Below are positions 58,330-64,000 of a DNA stretch of 64,000 nucleotides, one piece after another; position 1 is the stretch's first letter; every line of letters begins with the position of its first letter. Source of the stretch: Acridotheres tristis (taxonomy: Eukaryota; Chordata; Aves; Passeriformes; Sturnidae); the NCBI GenBank assembly GCA_037013685.1, contig CM072888.1, forward strand, positions 4,941,034 through 5,005,033. Reading direction: 5' to 3'. Made by a program: the position numbers and the translations under genes. The notes beneath the pieces are model-generated. The model saw only the letters and a program-made list of their open reading frames with translations, had not been told where the DNA came from and ran no database searches.

Positions 58330-58720
58330 GATCTCCATTTGAACCTGTGTGCTGCTTTGCCTCGACCAGCCCCTGTGGGCACTGAGTTCCACACTGTAAT
58401 TGTTTTATGAAAAAGCATTTCCTTTTGTTTCTAAATTGCTGCCAGTTTAAAACAGGCTTCCCGACTTCCTTTATTACATACAGTAAATAATTCCCTTTTT
58501 TTTACCACATCATTCCATTCATTATTTTTCAGATGTTGATTCTGTCTTCTCTTAGCCAGCTGGCATGCCCTAATTTATTTAGTTTCTTCTTGTCCGGAAT
58601 TTGTCTTTTACTTGTTACTTTCCACTGTGCCTTTTCCCCTAATCTTTACTGGTTTTTCTGTGTGCTCTGTGAGATGGTGTGGAGGTGAATGCAGCACTGT
58701 AATCAAAGGGCCCTAATGAG
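58330..58720 (-). repeat. Ancient CR1/L3-type LINE remnant, minus orientation
   Basis: The + strand follows the reverse complement of an old amniote CR1-like element in order. It has CACTGAGTTCCACACTGTAA, ATGAAAAAGCATTTCCTTTTG, AAATTGCTGCCAGTTT, a CACATCATTCCATTCATTATT block, CTGTCTTCTCTTAGCCAGCTGG, TAATTTATTTAGTTTCTTC, and GTGAGATGGTGTGGAGGTGA followed by GCAGCACTGTAATCAAAGG. The match is heavily diverged but collinear over nearly 400 bp. Edges are approximate. Confidence 0.65.
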
Positions 58721-61700
58721 TAACCTCCTGAGGGTGCTTGGATGAGCAAAATGCCTGTGGACTTGAGCCAAAGGTTGCACTGATTAGCCTGGGAAGACCG
58801 GTGCTGTCAGGCTTTGTCTGTGTGGTGTCAGAACAAGATAAAGGTGTACAAGTGCTCCTTGTTACCTGCCTTAAGTTCGTCATCTCCCTTCTGAGGTTAC
58901 AGCTGTGATGCCAGGGCTTTGGGTGAGCCATACCTCAGGCCCAGGACCTGAAACAGTGCCAAAAGAAAAAGATTGTACCAACTGTGGTGGGGTGATGAAA
59001 GTTTGTGTCATGCTGGGGAATGACGGGAGAAGTTCCTAATGTGTTCAACAAAAAATTATTGTCCGCCACCCCTCAGCCCTGCAATCCATAAATGGGTAGC
59101 TTTTTGGGGTTTTTCATGATCCCTTTGGTTTATTTGCATACGTGGACTTTTGCCCTTAAAAAGTCATTTTGTAGTGGGAAGTGGGGATGTGTTTGAGATT
59201 GCTCTCAGATCTTGGCCTCATGGGGCACTGAAAGCCCTGACAATTCAGTAACAGCCCTTTGCACATGCCTTGCAGTGCAGCAAAAATTCAAATGGTTCCT
59301 TTTGTGGTGAGGTTACAAGTCAATAACTTGAGCTCGGATTGTGTCCATATCCGGTGAGGAGTGAGGATTACATCCCCCCCTTCTCCTCGCAGTCCTGCCT
59401 AACAAATCCAGACCCATTCCCCGCAGGGAGCCCAGGCGAAAGGAAGGGAGTGTCATCCCCTTGGGAGCTGTTACTGCATCCGCTCCCCCCAGGAAAGAGG
59501 AGGGAGGAATTCCGACAATTCCTTGCCAAGCTATTCCAAGGGTAGAGCACTTACACCCCAGCAGCTAATCAGGGCTGCTCCTTAAGGCTGTATTTTAGCA
59601 TCTGGACTTCAGTAACTTTTTTTAAGCCTAGTTTTGTATTGAGGATTACTGTGAATTTAGATCTAAACCATTGCTTGAGTTGCACATCCAAAATAAGCAT
59701 TGTTAACAAAAGCCAAGTGCCTTATGCATTTTATTCAGTGCTAAGAGCAGCTTGACTGCTAATATTTCATGTGCTGGAAGAAATGGAGCTGCAGTGTTTC
59801 GAGCTCATTCTGGGATTTTGAAGCACATCCTGCATGGCAAACTGTAATGCCCATGGTTGTGCCAGTGGTGATCATTTTGAGGCCAGTGAGATATGGGTGC
59901 AGAGATACAGGACAGAATCCTTATAAGAAGACAAGTGTGCCCTTTGCCATGTTTGTTTAATATCACACTATTAGTTTTTCGAAGTGCCTTTGTGTATAAT
60001 GTCTGCCTATGTTACCTTTTAAAATTTTTTCCAGGTCTGCTACCGTTCAAATAAATCATATGGCTGAGCAAGAATTTGCCCTGCCTCCTCTTAAGGCATG
60101 TGGGCTTAATCCTTTTGCTGCCTAAATCACAGTCATGGTGTTAGGAAGGTTTAAACAAAACTCTGCTGTATTATATCCCAGCAGTTACTTGGGAGAAATA
60201 TGTGGAGAAGGGAGGAGCAAGGTGAGAAGGGGAAAGAGGAGATCACTTACCTCTCTTCTCTTGCTGTGCAAGTCCAGCCTGAGTGTCTGCACAGATGAAC
60301 CTTGAGTTCTTCCCTTTGCAGGAATCCACAAGCATAACCGGGTAGAAGCAAGCAGGACTGAAGCAGTCTGGAACGTGGGTTGCTTTGTGTGCCACAGTTG
60401 TTTGGCTCTCTAGCTCCGGCCAGGCATCCTGGCTTTACACAGCAGATAGCTACATAAACAGATGGAAAGCTCAGTTTTCCTTGCATTGCTTTTGCCCTTA
60501 TGCTCTAGCTTTCACAAGGAATGCCATTTTTTTTGTGTTGAACCAAAGGATTCCTAAGTGAAGGAGCAGATTGTTTGTTCCACAGTGTGCATGTGGGTGA
60601 AAAATGCAGAGCGCTGGGTGTAGCCTGATTCAGAGCTGTATAGTTCATGGGTGTAGTGACAGCTTCCACTTGCATGGGTGCCTTTTTGGCAAATACAGGG
60701 CTACAGAAAGAAATGGAACAACTCTCCCAATGTGTTGGAAGACAAGGTCCAGATAAGTAGTGTTAGTAGCCAGTTGGGAGGGCAATTAATGACCAGGTGG
60801 AGAGCATCTGTTCCAGGTGCCAGATCTGCATATTGGAACAGCACTGACCTTGGGCATGCTGACTTTTACAGTAGAGTAATTAATTGGAATGGGATATGCA
60901 GATAAGTGGAAGCTAATTTAGTGATATCTGGCGTAATCCCTTTGTCACAATCCCCTCTATTGTCTAACACACAAAAGTGTGAGCATCAAAGTATAAGTGC
61001 GAAAGGATTCTGAATTGCTTCTCTCATTTGTTTGCCCTTCTAGGGAGAAGATGGTGCTGATGAATGTAGAGATCTGTAGAGCAGTAAGACCATAATTTGA
61101 TTATATGTATAATGTAAGATACTGAAAGGTAGAAAAATGGCTGTCAGGAATCAAAGCTTGTAATTGTAAATTACTATTCTCAAAGCTTTGAAATTGTAAA
61201 TTAGGATTTTAGGTGTAAGTTCTGTAGGGTCTTGATTAGATTTGCTGTCTCCCCCCTCAGCACCCTGGGATACTGATTAGTTCACAATCCCAAGATGTTA
61301 CTAATAATGGAATAAATCTATTGTCTGTATGGTTCTGCTAAAATTATTTGCAATAAAAGGATTGTTTAGAGTTGGATTTGCATGGTAATGGACAGGCTTT
61401 GGCTGTTAAGGGAGGATGAACAGATGAGATTGCAGGGTTGCTGACAGAGTCAGAAACATGGGGTGGCGTTGTCTCATAGTTTGTTCTTTTGGAGATTGTT
61501 GTACTGTTCACAGTGAGGCATTAGGGAAGCTAAAGAGATAATACAGTGATCTGGTGTCTAGGACACTGAGCTGTCTGGAGGGGAACACCAGCTCCTTGCT
61601 CCAGTGAACATTTGGAATATTAATTTCTCACCTCATCTTTCTTCTCTTGTCCTGCTGTATGCACTTTTCTTCCCCTATCGCCAGTCTTCAGGGATATGGA

Positions 61701-63131
61701 AACTGTAGGAAAACAGCTGCTGGCTATGCTGGGGATGCCTGCTTTCCCTACCTGCTGCCAAGAAGTCTTTTTGAAAGATTTCTCAGGCTAGATCTTATCC
61801 TGTGATAACAGCCAGTGTGTTTTCTTGGAGCAAGGCTTGCAAGTGCAGTAGGCAGAAGAAAAGTTAGCCTGAAAATCCTACCAAAAAAAAAGGGGGGCGG
61901 GCTGAGAAAAGCAGTATCTTAGGAATCAAATTCTGAATTTATCTGCTGATGAAAGTCTAGAGCCCTGCAGGATTAGGATTAGCTAGGTCAGGGTGTGAAA
62001 GCAGATGGTGCTACCAGAGAGAGATGCTCAAATCCATCATTTGGATTCAACTTTGTAGGTTAACTCCTAGAAAGATGTAACGTGCTAACCACACAGTTAA
62101 GCTCAGAGCATCCCTCTCCTATTTCCCTTGGCAGCCAGTTTGTTTAACTGTAGGTCATGCCAGGAATGAAAAAACTGAAACAAATCAAAGCTGTTCTGCA
62201 TTTCCCAGTCTGACTCTCTCACCTGCTGCATTGTGGAGCATCACCACCGTGGGAAGCTCACACTCTGCCACATGCTGTGGGATGTGATACAGCACAGCCT
62301 GACCTACCCAGGCTGTGTCAGCCACAGGAAGTCTGAAAATATGATTTCCTGAAAAACAAGTGAAAGGAGGGGAAGTGCGCAGTTTATGTTTTGAGGATGG
62401 CATTATTGGAAACTCCATGAGCACTTCTCTCAAAATACCTACGAAGTAACTATTTAGTCATATGAATAGTTGCCATTTATTTACAAGGCATCTGTGTGTG
62501 AATTAGGAAAAATCCTTTAACATCTATCAGACCTCACAGAGATGAGTAATTCTGTGGAAACAGTGTGCGTGTCAGACGTGACTGATCGCTTGTTACCCTG
62601 TATTCTGTCCTTTGTTTTTAAGTAAGACTCCAATGTATGTGCTAGCAGTGATTCAGTATGAACCAGGGGGTATCTGGTAGAATCTGCTTGTCTCTTGCAC
62701 AGAAGATGGAAGATTTTCTCATGGAGAATTTTCTTGACAGATCAAATTGTGAGGCAGTTTCCCACTTGGTGTCAGCTGCTAAGTGCTGGTTCGCATCAGG
62801 CTAGGACCTGATCTCTCTACTTATAGGACAGCTGTCCTAAAAATGCATTTCCCAAAATGCAAAAGCAGTTTTTGGTGAAGCCACGCTGTGCCATGCGGGG
62901 TAGTTGTGATTGTTATCTTTCCATGATCTCTTAACTCTATGTATAAAACAGAAAGCTCCTGGTTTCAGCACCTGTGGTCTAAGATAGGAGTGGGATCTAG
63001 AAACTAGAGTCAAACTTGGGGCCTCTCTCTTTAGGCTCCATATTCTAACTTTAATTACTTTTCTATGTGATTTCCTTGAAATGTTTCATGGTTTTCCCTG
63101 TGCTCTAATACTGAATCTCTTATTTCCTGGA
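58721..63131. other. Intergenic DNA, no gene seen
   Basis: No frame exceeds about 90 codons and none is recognisable. A POU octamer ATTTGCAT occurs near 59,132. The one structure noted is a two-copy 29-bp tandem repeat at 61,151-61,208. The rest appears unique. Confidence 0.55.
61151..61208. repeat. Two-copy 29-bp imperfect tandem repeat
   Basis: TCAAAGCTTGTAATTGTAAA followed by TTACTATTC is repeated immediately as TCAAAGCTTTGAAATTGTAA followed by ATTAGGATT. The copies share TCAAAGCTT and AATTGTAAATTA. TCAAAG also resembles a TCF/LEF core, so the duplication doubles a possible site. Confidence 0.7.
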
Positions 63132-63232
63132 CAAGTCCCTGAGCAACCTGATCTAACTGGACTTGCTCAGAGCTGGGAGTTGGATTAGATGACCTCCCAG
63201 GAGTCCTTTCCAATGTAAACTATTCTGTGAAA
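63132..63232 (+). repeat. CR1 LINE 3'-end fragment
   Basis: CCTGAGCAACCTGATCTAACTGG, then GAGTTGGATTAGATGACCTCC, then GTCCTTTCCAATGTAAACTATTCTGTGA is the standard order of a CR1 3' end in + orientation. About 100 bp remain. Confidence 0.92.
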
Positions 63233-64000
63233 AGTAAAAGATGCTTTTGGGACTGATAGATGAGGTATAACAGGGCAAGCTGTGGAGCTGGGGAAGCCAC
63301 AAGCACTCCATTTTACCCAAAGATATGAAGCACTGTTATTTTCCTGTGTTCGTTGTTTCCATCTTCTTGCAGTAAATTCAATTACCATTGAGCAGGACTT
63401 TTTCACAAGGGGCTGGCTAGGAAATTATCTGCAGAGGGCTGGAGATAGAATTTCTAGCTGGCAACTTGTGTTAAGTTGGCCTTTCCTAACACCAGTTCCA
63501 ATTCAATGGATGTAACTTCTGTAGCTGAGTGCATTTAGTTTAAGTGCAGGCAGAAAGCAAATCTTTGGCATGCAAAATGATGCACATCTGCAGAGAACTT
63601 TAGAGTGAACTGATGCAACTTTCCTGAGCAAGGAAACATCTGGAGATGCCAGCAATAAGAAATCAAAGTAAAGATTTATTTTTTAAACAGACAGAAGGGG
63701 CAGGGAAGATGAAATATATCATATATCTTGTCCCCATGGAAGATAGTGGGAGAGCGAGGGACCACAGCAGACCTTGCCTGCCCCACGTGTTTCTGCAGGG
63801 ATTTCAATCCTGGCAGGCTACCAGTACTCCTGCATGATTGGAAAGAAAGAAGGCAGAGAGTGCAGTCCTGTCTGCAGTGAGAGAATTTGATTTGTTCCTC
63901 CTCTGGCCAAGTAGTTGCAGCCTACAAGGCAGTTGTGGGTCAACTTTGTGCCCACTTCTTCCCTGGATTTCAACAGTTGGGAATTGGTTACCCCATCATA
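63233..64000. other. Window end, nothing recognisable
   Basis: Unique-looking sequence to the right edge. Open frames at 63,282-63,515 and 63,646-63,837 are short and resemble no known protein. Confidence 0.5.

Noticed and set aside
1..64000. tRNA, rRNA or other structured RNA genes
   Set aside because: No cloverleaf with A/B boxes or other familiar RNA core was recognised, although a covariance-model search could not be run.

Overview
The window looks like a piece of a bird nuclear genome. The interspersed repeats are nearly all CR1 LINE tails of avian type (3' ends reading ...TTCCAACC..ATTCTGTG), repeat density is low, and the only recognisable protein is a single-exon Sprouty orthologue. 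I cannot name the species.

The single supported gene is SPRY1 (Sprouty-1), a feedback inhibitor of FGF/receptor tyrosine kinase-Ras-MAPK signalling, on the + strand. A dense CpG island at about 13.69-16.13 kb is its likely promoter and first-exon region, with three good splice-donor candidates. An intron of roughly 2.4-3.8 kb carries one CR1 copy. The final exon begins at about 18,044, holds the complete 320-residue reading frame (18,099-19,061) and an AU-rich 3' UTR reaching about 20.33 kb. Upstream AUGs in the last exon overlap the SPRY1 start codon.

The 13.7 kb upstream and 43.7 kb downstream have no recognisable protein-coding exon. This fits what is known of the vertebrate SPRY1 neighbourhood, which is gene-poor on the ANKRD50/FAT4 side. 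These stretches contain young and ancient CR1 fragments on both strands, microsatellites, a near-perfect 34-bp palindrome, a second small CpG island near 45 kb with YY1-like motifs, a consensus Maf recognition element next to a GATA site near 51.0 kb, and several unique AT-rich segments with clustered SOX/POU/FOX/homeodomain-like motifs that are candidate long-range enhancers.

The long open frames in the CpG islands are what GC-rich, stop-poor DNA produces and are not called as genes. I see no convincing new protein-coding or defence-like system. The most worthwhile leads are regulatory: the SPRY1 uORFs, the orphan CpG island at 45 kb, the MARE/GATA cluster and the 36-37 kb motif clusters.
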